A stretch of 64,000 nucleotides of DNA from Pseudonocardiales bacterium. Lineage in GTDB: Bacteria; Actinomycetota; Actinomycetes; Mycobacteriales; Pseudonocardiaceae. Positions within the stretch are counted from its first letter, which is position 1. The number at the start of each line of letters is the position of its first letter. Positions 56,240 to 64,000 of this stretch are shown in pieces. The stretch lies in the NCBI GenBank assembly GCA_023252195.1, contig JAHEXI010000015.1:1-64000 (forward strand), in the 5' to 3' direction. The position numbers were made by a program, and so were the translations under genes. Below the pieces are notes generated by a model, which saw nothing but the letters and a program-made list of their open reading frames with translations, was not told the origin of the DNA and ran no database searches.

Positions 56240-57789
56240 GCATCGCCAGGGTCCGGCTGTTCCGCGATACCTACGTCGACTCGGTGGTGCAGCTCGCCGG
56301 CACCCGGGCAATGCGCGCCGTCGACGGCGTCGAGTGGGCCACCGCCGCGATGGCCACGCCGGCGAACCTCGATACCCTCGCTGAGCAGGGTTTCAACCCG
56401 CAGGAGTGGTCCGGCGGTAGCGCCAACGATCTGGTCATTGCGGTGCACGCTTCCTCTGAGGAGGTCGCCGAGGAGGCTGAGGAGGCCGGCCGGACCACTA
56501 TCTTCGACAGCCGCGGCGCCGGCAGCAGCTCTGGGACTGAGCAGCCGCCGAGAACCCTGCGGGACGCGCTGGACCGGGCGCCGGACAGCAACATCGCAGT
56601 GGTCTCGGTTCCCGGCGACTACGCAGCGCTGGAGGCGCACAAGGCCCTGTCGGCCGGCCTGGACGTGCTGCTGTTCAGCGACAACGTCTCGCTGGTCGCC
56701 GAAGTGGCGCTCAAGCAACGCGCCGAGCGGCTGGGCCGGCTGGTCATGGGCCCCGGAGCGGGCACCGCGATGCTCGGCGGCACCTGCCTTGGCTTCGCCA
56801 ACGTCACCACGCCGGGCCCGGTGGCCGTGGTCGCCGCCGCCGGCACCGGCGCGCAGGAGGCGATGAGTCTGCTGGACCGCTGGGGCGCCGGCGTCTCGCA
56901 CGTCATCGGCCTCGGTGGCCGAGACCTCTCGGCGGACGTGGGCGGCATAATGGCGCGCTCGGCGCTGCGCGCGCTGGCCCACGACGAGCGCACCGAAGTG
57001 GTGCTGCTGGTGTCCAAGCCTCCCTCACCCGAGGTGGTCCGCGCGGTGCTGCCGGCCGCCGGCGACAAGCCGGTCATCGCCGCCCTGCTCGGGCTGCCGA
57101 GCGGGATGGAGGTGCCGGACGGGGTCACGCTCGCCGGCACATTGGAGTCCGGGGTGATCGCGACGCTGGCCGCGCTGGGCCGGCAACCGTCCAACCCGGC
57201 AGCCGGGCTGTGCGAGCGGGTGGCAGACGCGATCGCGGAGCTACCCGAGCAGCGGCGGCTGATCCGCGGGCTGTTCTCCGGCGGCACACTGTGCTACGAG
57301 TCGCTGGTCATCCTCTCCCGCTACCTCCCTGGACACCTCGGGCCGGTGTACTCCAACACTCCGCTGGATTCCGCCTTCGGACTGCCGGCGCCGGCAGGCA
57401 GCCACACCTGCCTCGACCTCGGCGAGGAGGAGTACACCAAGGGACGGCCGCATCCGATGATCGATCCCGAGGCGCGCATTGCGCTGCTTCGCGAACAGGG
57501 CACCGACCCGGACGTCGCAGTAGTCATCCTGGATGTCGTGCTCGGCTACGGCGCGCACGACGACCCGGCTGGTGAGCTGGCGCCGGTGTGCGCCGAGATC
57601 ACTGCCAACGGCGGCCCCGTGATCGTCGTCTACGTGCTCGGTACCCAAGCCGACCCGCAGGGCTTCGACGCGCAACGCCGGGCCTTTACCGACGCCGGCT
57701 GTGTGGTCACCGAGACCGCAGCCCGAGCTTCACTGTCCGCCGCTGCGATCGTCAGCCGTGACCCCGAGCTCTCCCAGACCCAGCTATGA
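56236..57789 (+). CDS. fdrA: FdrA (oxamate carbamoyltransferase component, acyl-CoA synthetase-like)
   Basis: 517 aa with a CoA-binding-like N-terminal part (LFRDTYVDSVVQLAGTRAMR, AALEAHKALSAGLDVLLFSD) and a succinyl-CoA-synthetase-like part (LGRLVMGPGAGTAMLGGTCL, GFANVTTPGPVAVVAAAGTG, RALIRGLFSGGTLCYES region). In E. coli FdrA (AllF) works with AllG and AllH and a carbamate kinase in anaerobic allantoin/oxamate breakdown. Here the kinase is directly upstream, but the AllG- and AllH-type genes are absent from the window. It overlaps both neighbours by ATGA, showing tight coupling. Confidence 0.9.
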   Translation: MSIARVRLFRDTYVDSVVQLAGTRAMRAVDGVEWATAAMATPANLDTLAEQGFNPQEWSGGSANDLVIAVHASSEEVAEEAEEAGRTTIFDSRGAGSSSGTEQPPRTLRDALDRAPDSNIAVVSVPGDYAALEAHKALSAGLDVLLFSDNVSLVAEVALKQRAERLGRLVMGPGAGTAMLGGTCLGFANVTTPGPVAVVAAAGTGAQEAMSLLDRWGAGVSHVIGLGGRDLSADVGGIMARSALRALAHDERTEVVLLVSKPPSPEVVRAVLPAAGDKPVIAALLGLPSGMEVPDGVTLAGTLESGVIATLAALGRQPSNPAAGLCERVADAIAELPEQRRLIRGLFSGGTLCYESLVILSRYLPGHLGPVYSNTPLDSAFGLPAPAGSHTCLDLGEEEYTKGRPHPMIDPEARIALLREQGTDPDVAVVILDVVLGYGAHDDPAGELAPVCAEITANGGPVIVVYVLGTQADPQGFDAQRRAFTDAGCVVTETAARASLSAAAIVSRDPELSQTQL

Positions 57790-58970
57790 CGGTCGCTCTC
57801 GTCACCCACTCGACCAAGCCGCGCGGCGGGCTGGTGCACACGATGGGCTTAGCCGAGGAGCTGCATCGGGAGGGCCACCCCGTGCACCTGATCGCGTTGG
57901 GCGATCCCGCAGTGGGGTTATTCCGACCGACAGCGGTACCGCACACTGTGCTGCCCGCGCCGGCCAAGACCGGCTCGCTGGAGGAACGCGTATTCGCCTC
58001 GATCGACGTGCTGACCGACGGGCTCACCAGGCTGGTCGACGAGCGCCGGATGGACGGTTCCACCGTCCGTGCCGACATCCTGCACGCGCAGGACTGCATC
58101 GCGGCCCGGGCTGCGGCCCGGGTGCGCGACTCGGGCGCACCCGTATCGGTGGTTCGCACCGTGCATCACGTCGACGACTTCACCACTCCGGTGCTGGTCA
58201 CCTGCCAGCGCAAGGCAATCCTGGAACCCGACCAGGTGCTCGTGGTCAGCGAGCAATGGCGCCGGATCCTGCGCGTGGACTACGGCGTCGAGCCGGTGGT
58301 CGTGCCCAACGGGGTGGACCTTGAGCGCTTTCCGCGAATACCGCCTGCTTCGCGTGCCGAGCTGCGGGCCCGGATCGGGATCACCGACGAGCGCACGTTC
58401 CTGTTCCTCGCCGTCGGCGGCGTGGAGCCGCGCAAGGGCAGCGTGTACCTCTTCGAGGCGCTGGGACGGCTACGGCGGGAGCTGGCCACGCCGGTGGTGC
58501 TCGCGATTGTTGGCGGGCATTCCTTTCAGGACTACGCCGCCTACCGGGACGCTGCGCTGGACTCGCTGCCCGGGCTCGGGCTCGCGCTCGGGCGCGACGT
58601 GGTGCTACTCGGCACCGTCGACGACGCAGAGCTCGCCGGGTGGTACCAGGGCGCCGACGCGCTGGCCTTCCCGTCGGTCAAGGAGGGCTGGGGACTCGCG
58701 GTGCTGGAAGCGATGAGTCAAGACCTGCCGGTGATCGCCACCGACCTGCCGGTCTTCCGCGAGTACCTCACCGACCACGTCGACGCGCTACTGCCCAGGG
58801 TCGCCGACGCCGCGAGCCTGGCCGGCGCGATGCGCGAGCTGGCTACCGACCCGGGATTGCGGGAACGGCTGCGGGCTGCTGGCCGGGCCCTGCTGCCGCG
58901 GTTCACCTGGGAAGCTAGCGCCCGGCGGCACCTGGAGGTCTACGCCAAGATACGAGCGGCGCGCGCCTGA
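57786..58970 (+). CDS. MSMEG_0565-family glycosyltransferase
   Basis: GT4-type retaining glycosyltransferase, 394 aa. MTVALVTHSTKPRGGLVHTM and GLAEELHREGHPVHLIALGD form the start typical of the MSMEG_0565 group; HAQDCIAARAA, VVVPNGVDLERFPRIP, LAVGGVEPRKGSVYLFEALG and ADALAFPSVKEGWGLAVLEA (E-x7-E sugar-nucleotide site) follow. MSMEG_0565 proteins belong to the same Nit1C neighbourhood as MSMEG_0567 and 0568. Here it is coupled to fdrA by ATGA. Confidence 0.88.
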   Translation: MTVALVTHSTKPRGGLVHTMGLAEELHREGHPVHLIALGDPAVGLFRPTAVPHTVLPAPAKTGSLEERVFASIDVLTDGLTRLVDERRMDGSTVRADILHAQDCIAARAAARVRDSGAPVSVVRTVHHVDDFTTPVLVTCQRKAILEPDQVLVVSEQWRRILRVDYGVEPVVVPNGVDLERFPRIPPASRAELRARIGITDERTFLFLAVGGVEPRKGSVYLFEALGRLRRELATPVVLAIVGGHSFQDYAAYRDAALDSLPGLGLALGRDVVLLGTVDDAELAGWYQGADALAFPSVKEGWGLAVLEAMSQDLPVIATDLPVFREYLTDHVDALLPRVADAASLAGAMRELATDPGLRERLRAAGRALLPRFTWEASARRHLEVYAKIRAARA

Positions 58971-59061
58971 CGCAGGTAGTTCCGACCAGCCCTCCCATCC
59001 CGAACTCAACAGCAGAGCTGCCCGAGCTCGGTGACACCTTGTTAGAGGTACCCTTCGTCGC

Positions 59062-60594
59062 ATGGTGGCGTTGAGTGGTGGTGAGCAGGGTAAACGGGCC
59101 AAGGGTGCCCGGGACTACTTGCGGGTGAGTCTGGATCGGTCGGGGCGGGCTCGGTCGTTGGAGGAGCAGCACGCGGATCATGTTCGGGTGGCTGGTGAGC
59201 AGGGCTGGAGCCTGCTCGAGGGTTCTTATCGGGATGAGTCGGTCAGCGCGTCGCGGTATGCGCGCAAGGTGCGGGGTGGGTTCGATGCGCTGATCACGGA
59301 TCTGGAGGCCGACCGGTTCGGTGCACGGGTGTTGATGATCTGGGAGAGCAGCCGGGGCAGTCGCCGGGTCGGTGAGTGGGTGCGGTTGGTGGAGTTGTGT
59401 GAGCAGCGGTCGGTGTCGATCTACGTGACCACGCACGGCCGGTGCTACGAGCCGGGTAATGGTCGGGACCGCCGCTCGCTGCTCGAAGACGCGGTGGACA
59501 GCGAGTACGAGTCGGCCAAGATGTCCGCTCGGGCCCGGCGGGCGGCGGCGGCCAACGCGGTGGCGGGTCGCCCGCACGGGCCGATCCCGTACGGGTACCG
59601 GCGGGTGTTTCATCCCCAGACGCGGGTGTTCCTCGCCCAGGAACCTCAACCGGGCGAAGCCGAGGTGGTCACCGAGCTGTACCGGCGGTTGATCCAGGGG
59701 CACAGCCTCCGGGGGATCGCCCGGGATTTCCAGCAGCGAGAGATCCGGACTCGCTCTGGGGTGGTCTGGACCGGGCAGCATCTGCGCTCGTTGGCGATCA
59801 AGCCGGTTTATGCGGGTCTGCGCTCGCACGCCCCCGGCGGCCGTGGCGGGGATCGGATGGTGGATCTGGAGGGCTTGTATGAGGGGCAGTGGCCTGGGTT
59901 GGTCAGCCGGGGCGAGTGGTTCGCGGTGCAGCGGCTGCTGCGGGCACCGGAGCGCAAGACCACCCGGCCCGGTCGGGCCAAGCACCTGCTGTCGCTCATC
60001 GGGCGTTGCGGGGTCTGTGCGGGAACGCTTAACGTCGGCTACCGCGAGGGCGCCAACCCGATATACCTATGCCGCACGAAGGGCTGCGTGCGGATCACCC
60101 AAGCCGACCTCGACACGCTCGCCGCACAGGTCATGCTCGACTACCTCGCGCAATCTGATGTGATCGACGCTCTGCGCGCGGGCGAACACGACGGTGACCG
60201 CGAACTGTCCGAGGTCCGGGATCGGCTCGCCGCCGCGCGGGCCCGGCACGAGCAACTCGCCGACGCGGTCGCGGCCAGAACGGTCAGCGTCGCCACCCTG
60301 GTCCGGGCCGAACCGACCCTGCTTGCCGAGATCACCACCCTGGAGACCCGTGAGCGTGAGCTGAGCACTCCCAGCGCACTGCGCGGCCTGATCGAACCCG
60401 GCGCTGACGTCGCACAGCGCTGGGCCACCACACCGATGAGTACCCGCCGTGAGATCGCCCGCCTCCTACTCACCCCCGAGCTGATCGGCCAACTACGCCT
60501 GAACCCCTCCCCCCGGCGCGGACGACACCGCACACCAGCCCACGAGCGCACCACATGGTGGCGAGGAAATCAGGACGGATCCGATCCCCGCTGA
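59062..60594 (+). CDS. Large serine recombinase
   Basis: 510 aa. The resolvase domain has catalytic Ser23 in DYLRVSLDRSG and LMIWESSRGSRRVGEWVRLV. The recombinase domain shows GPIPYGYRRVFHPQTR and IARDFQQREIRTRSGVVWTG. A zinc ribbon follows (CGVCAGTLNVGY, then YLCRTKGCV), then a coiled coil (ELSEVRDRLAAARARHEQLA). This is the integrase type of phages and integrative elements. It begins 91 nt after the glycosyltransferase gene, so a chromosomal attachment site may lie near 58970-59060. No directionality factor is evident. Confidence 0.93.
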   Translation: MVALSGGEQGKRAKGARDYLRVSLDRSGRARSLEEQHADHVRVAGEQGWSLLEGSYRDESVSASRYARKVRGGFDALITDLEADRFGARVLMIWESSRGSRRVGEWVRLVELCEQRSVSIYVTTHGRCYEPGNGRDRRSLLEDAVDSEYESAKMSARARRAAAANAVAGRPHGPIPYGYRRVFHPQTRVFLAQEPQPGEAEVVTELYRRLIQGHSLRGIARDFQQREIRTRSGVVWTGQHLRSLAIKPVYAGLRSHAPGGRGGDRMVDLEGLYEGQWPGLVSRGEWFAVQRLLRAPERKTTRPGRAKHLLSLIGRCGVCAGTLNVGYREGANPIYLCRTKGCVRITQADLDTLAAQVMLDYLAQSDVIDALRAGEHDGDRELSEVRDRLAAARARHEQLADAVAARTVSVATLVRAEPTLLAEITTLETRERELSTPSALRGLIEPGADVAQRWATTPMSTRREIARLLLTPELIGQLRLNPSPRRGRHRTPAHERTTWWRGNQDGSDPR

Positions 60595-60658
60595 GCTTTG
60601 ACCCCCTGGCACGGACACCTGACCTGAGGTGGCCACGGCCACCGGGAAGGATGCCACC

Positions 60659-60949
60659 GTGCCTGCACCTCATCCACTGGAGTTTCGACGTCGTGCGGTC
60701 GAGCTTGCTCGTCTGGGCGAGCAACCGGTCGCCGCACTGGCTAAACAGCTGTCGATTAGCGAGTCGTGTTTGCGGAACTGGCTGGCTCAGGCCGAGGCCG
60801 ACGACGCAACGGACGGTTCGCGGCTGACCACCGGCGACAAAAAGGAACTCACACAACCCCGTCGGGACAAACGGCGCCTGGAGATGGAAAACGAGATCCT
60901 CAAGCGTGCAGCGGCGTATTTCGCTCGGGAAAACGTCCTCCCAAACTAG
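60659..60949 (+). CDS. IS3-family transposase OrfA
   Basis: GTG at 60659 starts PAPHPLEFRRRAVELARLGE, followed by ALAKQLSISESCLRNWLAQA, a helix-turn-helix, and the leucine-zipper-like RLEMENEILKRAAAYFAREN. It ends at TAG 60947-60949 immediately after the heptamer C CCA AAC (60940-60946), which fits X XXY YYZ for a -1 shift into OrfB. Confidence 0.9.
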   Translation: MPAPHPLEFRRRAVELARLGEQPVAALAKQLSISESCLRNWLAQAEADDATDGSRLTTGDKKELTQPRRDKRRLEMENEILKRAAAYFARENVLPN

Positions 60950-61839
60950 CGTATCGACTGGTCCGTGAGATGGCCGATGACACTGATGTTGATATCGATG
61001 TCGCGGTGGCCTGTCGAGTACTGGGAGTATCGCGGTCGGGCTACTACGACTGGCTCGGCCGGCCACCATCGGCTCGAACCGAGGCGAACACATTGCTGCT
61101 CAAACACATCACCGAGATTCACGAACAATCCCGAGAAACGTACGGCTGGCCTCGCGTGCACGCCGAACTGACCCTCGGGCTGGGCCTGGCGGTGAACCAC
61201 AAGCGGATCGCCCGGCTCATGCGTGAAGCAGGCTTGCAAGGCCGCCACCGGCGCCGCGGCCGCCGCGGCCCGACCGGTCCCGCGACCGAGGACGACCTGG
61301 TGCACCGCCAGTTCGCCGTCGAGGCCCCGAACCGATTGTGGTTGACCGACATCACCGAGCACCCCACCAACGAAGGGAAACTGTACTGCGCCGCCGTGAT
61401 GGACGCCTATTCTCGTCGAATCATCGGCTGGTCAATCGCCCATCACATGCGTACCGAGCTCGTCCTGGACGCACTCGGCACGGCGATCCTGCGCCGCCGC
61501 CCCGAAGGCGGTGACACTATCGTGCACTCCGACCACGGCACACAATACACATCATGGGCGTTCGGTCAACGCCTCCGCGACGCCGGACTGCTCCCGTCCA
61601 TGGGCACGATCGGCGATTGCTACGACAACTCAATGATGGAATCGTTTTGGGGTACCCTGCAACTCGAAGTCCTCGACTCCCGAACCTGGGAAACGCGCGC
61701 GGAACTTGCCAACGCCATCTTCGAATGGATAGAATGCTGGTATAATACCGAACGCCGGCACTCCAGCATCGGAATGCTCCGACCGGTCGAATACGAAGCC
61801 CGCTACCACCACCAGACGTCCACACAGGACGATCACTGA
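60940..61839 (+). CDS. IS3-family transposase OrfB (made as OrfAB by -1 frameshift)
   Basis: The frame has no good start of its own near the overlap; it continues from the slip site as KLAYRLVREMADDTDVDIDV. The HTH_21 region (ETYGWPRVHAELTLGLGLAV) precedes the rve integrase core with D-D-E residues in RLWLTDITEHPTNEG, TIVHSDHGTQYTSWAFGQRL and CYDNSMMESFWGTLQLE. The C-terminus NTERRHSSIGMLRPVEYEAR is typical. The core appears complete, so the element may still be active. Confidence 0.92.
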   Translation, partial: PKLAYRLVREMADDTDVDIDVAVACRVLGVSRSGYYDWLGRPPSARTEANTLLLKHITEIHEQSRETYGWPRVHAELTLGLGLAVNHKRIARLMREAGLQGRHRRRGRRGPTGPATEDDLVHRQFAVEAPNRLWLTDITEHPTNEGKLYCAAVMDAYSRRIIGWSIAHHMRTELVLDALGTAILRRRPEGGDTIVHSDHGTQYTSWAFGQRLRDAGLLPSMGTIGDCYDNSMMESFWGTLQLEVLDSRTWETRAELANAIFEWIECWYNTERRHSSIGMLRPVEYEARYHHQTSTQDDH

Positions 61840-61864
61840 CCCCACACCGTGGGTGTCCGTGCTA

Positions 61865-62353
61865 CGGGGACAAGCTCATCGACGGCGTCGGTCCTGCTGA
61901 GTGACGAGGGCGGTGATCCCGCTGGCCTCACCTCCGGCACCACCGTCCGCAGCCAAGCGGTCCCCCACCGCCTGGATCGCATCGAGGCGGACGACTTTAA
62001 AGCGCCCGCCGAGATCGGACGCAGCATGATCTAGATTTTTCCTTGACTTCTGATATTGGGCCACCGGCTTAGCGCGGTTTGACCTGAGGCTGCCCGGCTC
62101 CGGTGCGCGCTCAGCCTGAACGTCACCCGGGTTGGATGATCGCAGCGACGTAACGGGTCGTCGCGAACGTGACCGACCGGACATGATCGGAGATCACCGG
62201 TGACCGCGTCGACCCGACGATCGGCATCGCGGGTGCGCCGGGAGCCGGGGGCATGTTCTGTGCGGGGCGCTGCGAGGTTGTCTCGGACTCGACAGCGATG
62301 ATGGATCCGCGAACCAATCCACCACGGGTGGCAACGGAAAGGGACTCAACGCC
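61865..62353. other. Region right of the IS3 element
   Basis: About 490 bases. A minus-strand frame at about 61876-62040 reads SDLGGRFKVVRLDAIQAVGD and RLAADGGAGGEASGITALVT, which looks coding-like but matches no family I can name. The rest holds no supportable gene; the region just before 62354 should carry the promoter of the integration host factor gene. Confidence 0.4.
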
Positions 62354-62631
62354 ATGGCACTACCCACACTGACCCCCCAACAACGCCAGGACGCAAACAG
62401 CTCTGCGACGCGATCGCTCGCGGGGAACAAACCATTCCCGAGGTGCTGGACCGGGCTAAAACCGACACCGTCGTCGGCAAGACCAGGGTCGCGCAGTTGC
62501 TCAAGAGCCTGCCCGGTTACGGCCCGGCCAAGGTCACCGCACTGATGGAACGAACAGGGATCGTCGCCTCCCGTCGCGCCGCCGGCCTCGGCGACCGCCA
62601 ACGCCAGGCGCTGTGCGACGCCCTGACATAA
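62354..62631 (+). pseudogene. mihF: Integration host factor (actinobacterial mIHF) gene with a one-base deletion
   Basis: ATG 62354 starts MALPTLTPQQRQDA, the usual mIHF beginning. One base is missing near 62394, after which the correct sequence appears in the next frame: KQLCDAIARGEQTIPEVLDR, AKTDTVVGKTRVAQLLKSLP, GYGPAKVTALMERTGIVASR and LGDRQRQALCDAL-stop. This covers the whole helix-two-turn-helix protein of about 92 aa. mIHF is an essential nucleoid protein in several Actinobacteria, so a second intact copy is expected elsewhere. Confidence 0.8.
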
Positions 62632-62741
62632 CCCGCCCGCGGCCTCGATCCACACAACGAGCCGCTGGTCGGGTGACCGGTACTGTTAACAATCCGTCCG
62701 GATCCTTTACATCGCAGGTCAGGGGCCTTGAAGGTGTCCGC

Positions 62742-63383
62742 ATGCGACTGGTTGCGTACCTGCGGATCTCCAGCACCACCCAGCTCGAGGGGTTCGGGCT
62801 GGAGGTCCAGCGGAAAGCCGTCCGCCAGTGGGTCAAGGCCCACGGTCACCGGATCGTCGCCGAGTACGTCGACGCCGGGGTGTCTGGTGCGACCGATGCC
62901 GTCGACCGGCCTGCCCTGTCCGACGCGCTAGAGCAGATCGGCTGGCCATCCCGCGCGGATGGGATCATCGCGACGCGACTGGACCGGTTGGCGCGGGCAC
63001 TGACGGTGCAAGAGGCCATCTTGGCGTTGTGCTGGCGGGAAGGCGCTCGAGTGTTCACTGCCGACGCTGGAGAGGTGCTCCGCGACGATCCGGATGACCC
63101 GATGCGCGTGGTGATGCGGCAGATGGGTGGTGTCTTTTCCGAGTTGACGGGGTTTGCGCGCATCCTTGTGATCGAGAGCGATCTCCAGCAAGGAGATCTC
63201 AAGCAGGGAGGTGTCGCCATAACCGTATGCCGCAAAGTCGGCGTATTCGTTACCGAAGTATCTATAGATTTATTTGCCCCCGAGTATTTACTTTTTCTGG
63301 GGTGCAAAATAGCGCAGCGTTACACGGCCGCCTGCGAGCGTGAGTGGAGATCGGCCTGGGACTGGCTGGCATCTGGGTGGTGA
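62742..63383 (+). pseudogene. Truncated serine recombinase fused to unrelated AT-richer DNA
   Basis: ATG 62742 starts MRLVAYLRISSTTQLEGFGL with catalytic Ser10, then IIATRLDRLARALTVQEAIL and DPDDPMRVVMRQMGGVFSEL. Resolvases continue here with the E-R-x-x-I-x-x-R-x-x-x-G helix. Instead the frame reads TGFARILVIESDLQQ and enters an AT-richer segment (about 63210-63310). The E helix and DNA-binding part are therefore lost after residue about 133. Confidence 0.75.
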
Positions 63384-63555
63384 CGCACGTGGTGATGGAT
63401 CTACCGGCGTGTATTGGAAGTCGCGTATTGCCTGGCGGAGGACTCCTTCGAGGTTTCTTGGTCAGCCCCGTTGGCGCGCCTCCCAGATTCTCGGTATTGG
63501 GTCCTAAAAGGTTTCAGTGACTCTGATACCCGCGTGTTCCGTGAAGGAGGGGTCG

Positions 63556-64000
63556 TTGGCCGTGGGCTTTGTGACGATACTGACGCCGGGGTTGATACTC
63601 GGCTTCGCATTGGCGACCCTAGTCTGGGGTGCCTTACGGGTAGTCCCCGAGCGACTCCACCCTACCGGGGAAGCCCCGATAGGCACGATGGTCTCTGGCA
63701 TAATCTTGATCTTCGCCTTTGTCCTGGGCCTGACCGTGTCCCAGGCGACCTCGACGCTGGCGGCAGCCAAGGCCGCCGCCGCTACCGAGGCCAACAGCGT
63801 CGGAGAGCTCTACTAGTATGCCCACGCACTGTCCGAACCTGAACATAGTCGGCTTCAGGGGCTGCTCCGTGCGTACACGGCGATGGTCGTCGAGCAGGAA
63901 TGGTCGCTCCTTGGCCAGCACAAGTCCGGCGAGCAGGCCTCGGCAGCGGTGCGGGCGATCCGAGAAGACATCCAAAGTTTCCAACCGAACACGCTTATCG
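63556..64000 (+). pseudogene. DUF4239 (bestrophin-like) membrane protein with in-frame amber codon, runs off window
   Basis: TTG 63556 (behind AAGGAGGGG) or GTG 63562 starts FVTILTPGLILGFALATLVW, a first membrane helix, then GTMVSGIILIFAFVLGLTVS, a second, and KAAAATEANSVGELY. TAG follows at 63814-63816. The same frame continues past it with YAHALSEPEHSRLQGLLRAY and MVVEQEWSLLGQHKSGEQAS to the window end. Family members commonly have Trp at the interrupted position, so TGG to TAG is likely. Confidence 0.7.

Larger units (their letters stand above)
60607..61864 (+). mobile_element. IS3-family insertion sequence
   Basis: Ends are defined by a near-perfect inverted repeat: TGGCACGGACACC at 60607-60619 and its complement GGTGTCCGTGCTA at 61852-61864 (12 of 13 match). 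The 1258-bp element carries two overlapping frames (orfA, orfB) with a slippery heptamer, as in IS3. The 3-bp flanks (CCC and CGG) differ, so no target duplication is seen. It inserted just after the large recombinase gene. Confidence 0.85.

Overview
This window comes from a high-GC Gram-positive bacterium (Actinomycetota). The evidence is GC-rich DNA with many GTG starts, the gene order infA-rpmJ-rpsM-rpsK-rpsD-rpoA-rplQ-truA, a stand-alone GroEL with a GGM-type tail controlled by CIRCE/HrcA sites, a SecA2, an actinobacterial-type integration host factor (broken here), a GAF-ANTAR regulator, an F420/deazaflavin-type nitroreductase and DUF222 (13E12-type) fragments. Pseudonocardiales is a reasonable guess but cannot be proven from the sequence alone.

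Layout. 0-4.8 kb: end of the ribosomal/RNA polymerase alpha operon on the minus strand, with a large perfect palindrome between rpoA and rplQ and a compound hairpin between rplQ and truA. 5-11.5 kb: metabolic genes, including a peptide/protein methyltransferase fused onto a broken VOC gene, RidA, molybdenum-cofactor-related xdhC/mocA and a MOSC protein, YdeI/OmpD-like, and a 2-hydroxyacid dehydrogenase. 11.5-14.4 kb: a small Gly/His-rich peptide gene divergent from secA2. 14.9-18.7 kb: O-methyltransferase, mobile-element debris, asnB. 18.8-31.7 kb: a strikingly decayed region with fragments or frameshifted copies of DUF222, GNAT, HATPase, STAS, GrpB, SRPBCC, RibD-C, nitronate monooxygenase, aminoglycoside phosphotransferase and a K+/H+ antiporter, among intact regulators (GAF-ANTAR, STAS), hemerythrin and a resolvase. 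31.7-36.4 kb: deazaflavin oxidoreductase, a HigBA remnant fused to an SDR, PadR, and a branched-chain-type substrate-binding lipoprotein. 36.8-41.9 kb: groEL and the divergent moeA-psd-pssA block.

42.4-59.0 kb is the most coherent accessory region and looks like a nitrogen acquisition and salvage locus. A GntR/FCD regulator gene, three genes of a BMP-type ABC importer, its lipoprotein and allophanate hydrolase form one tightly overlapping minus-strand operon. A large AfsR/BTAD-ATPase-TPR regulator is next. Then two divergent operons share a short promoter region: one carries an unrecognised 218-aa protein, an MSMEG_0568-type radical SAM protein and an MSMEG_0567-type GNAT; the other carries carbamate kinase, FdrA and an MSMEG_0565-type glycosyltransferase. 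This joins pieces of the nitrilase-associated Nit1C neighbourhood with the FdrA/carbamate-kinase part of oxamate/ureide breakdown; the nitrilase itself and the AllG/AllH-type FdrA partners are not in the window.

59-64 kb is a mobile-element zone: a large serine recombinase, a complete IS3-family element with a -1 frameshift heptamer, a frameshifted integration host factor gene, a truncated second recombinase running into AT-richer DNA, and a DUF4239-type membrane protein gene with an in-frame amber codon running off the window.
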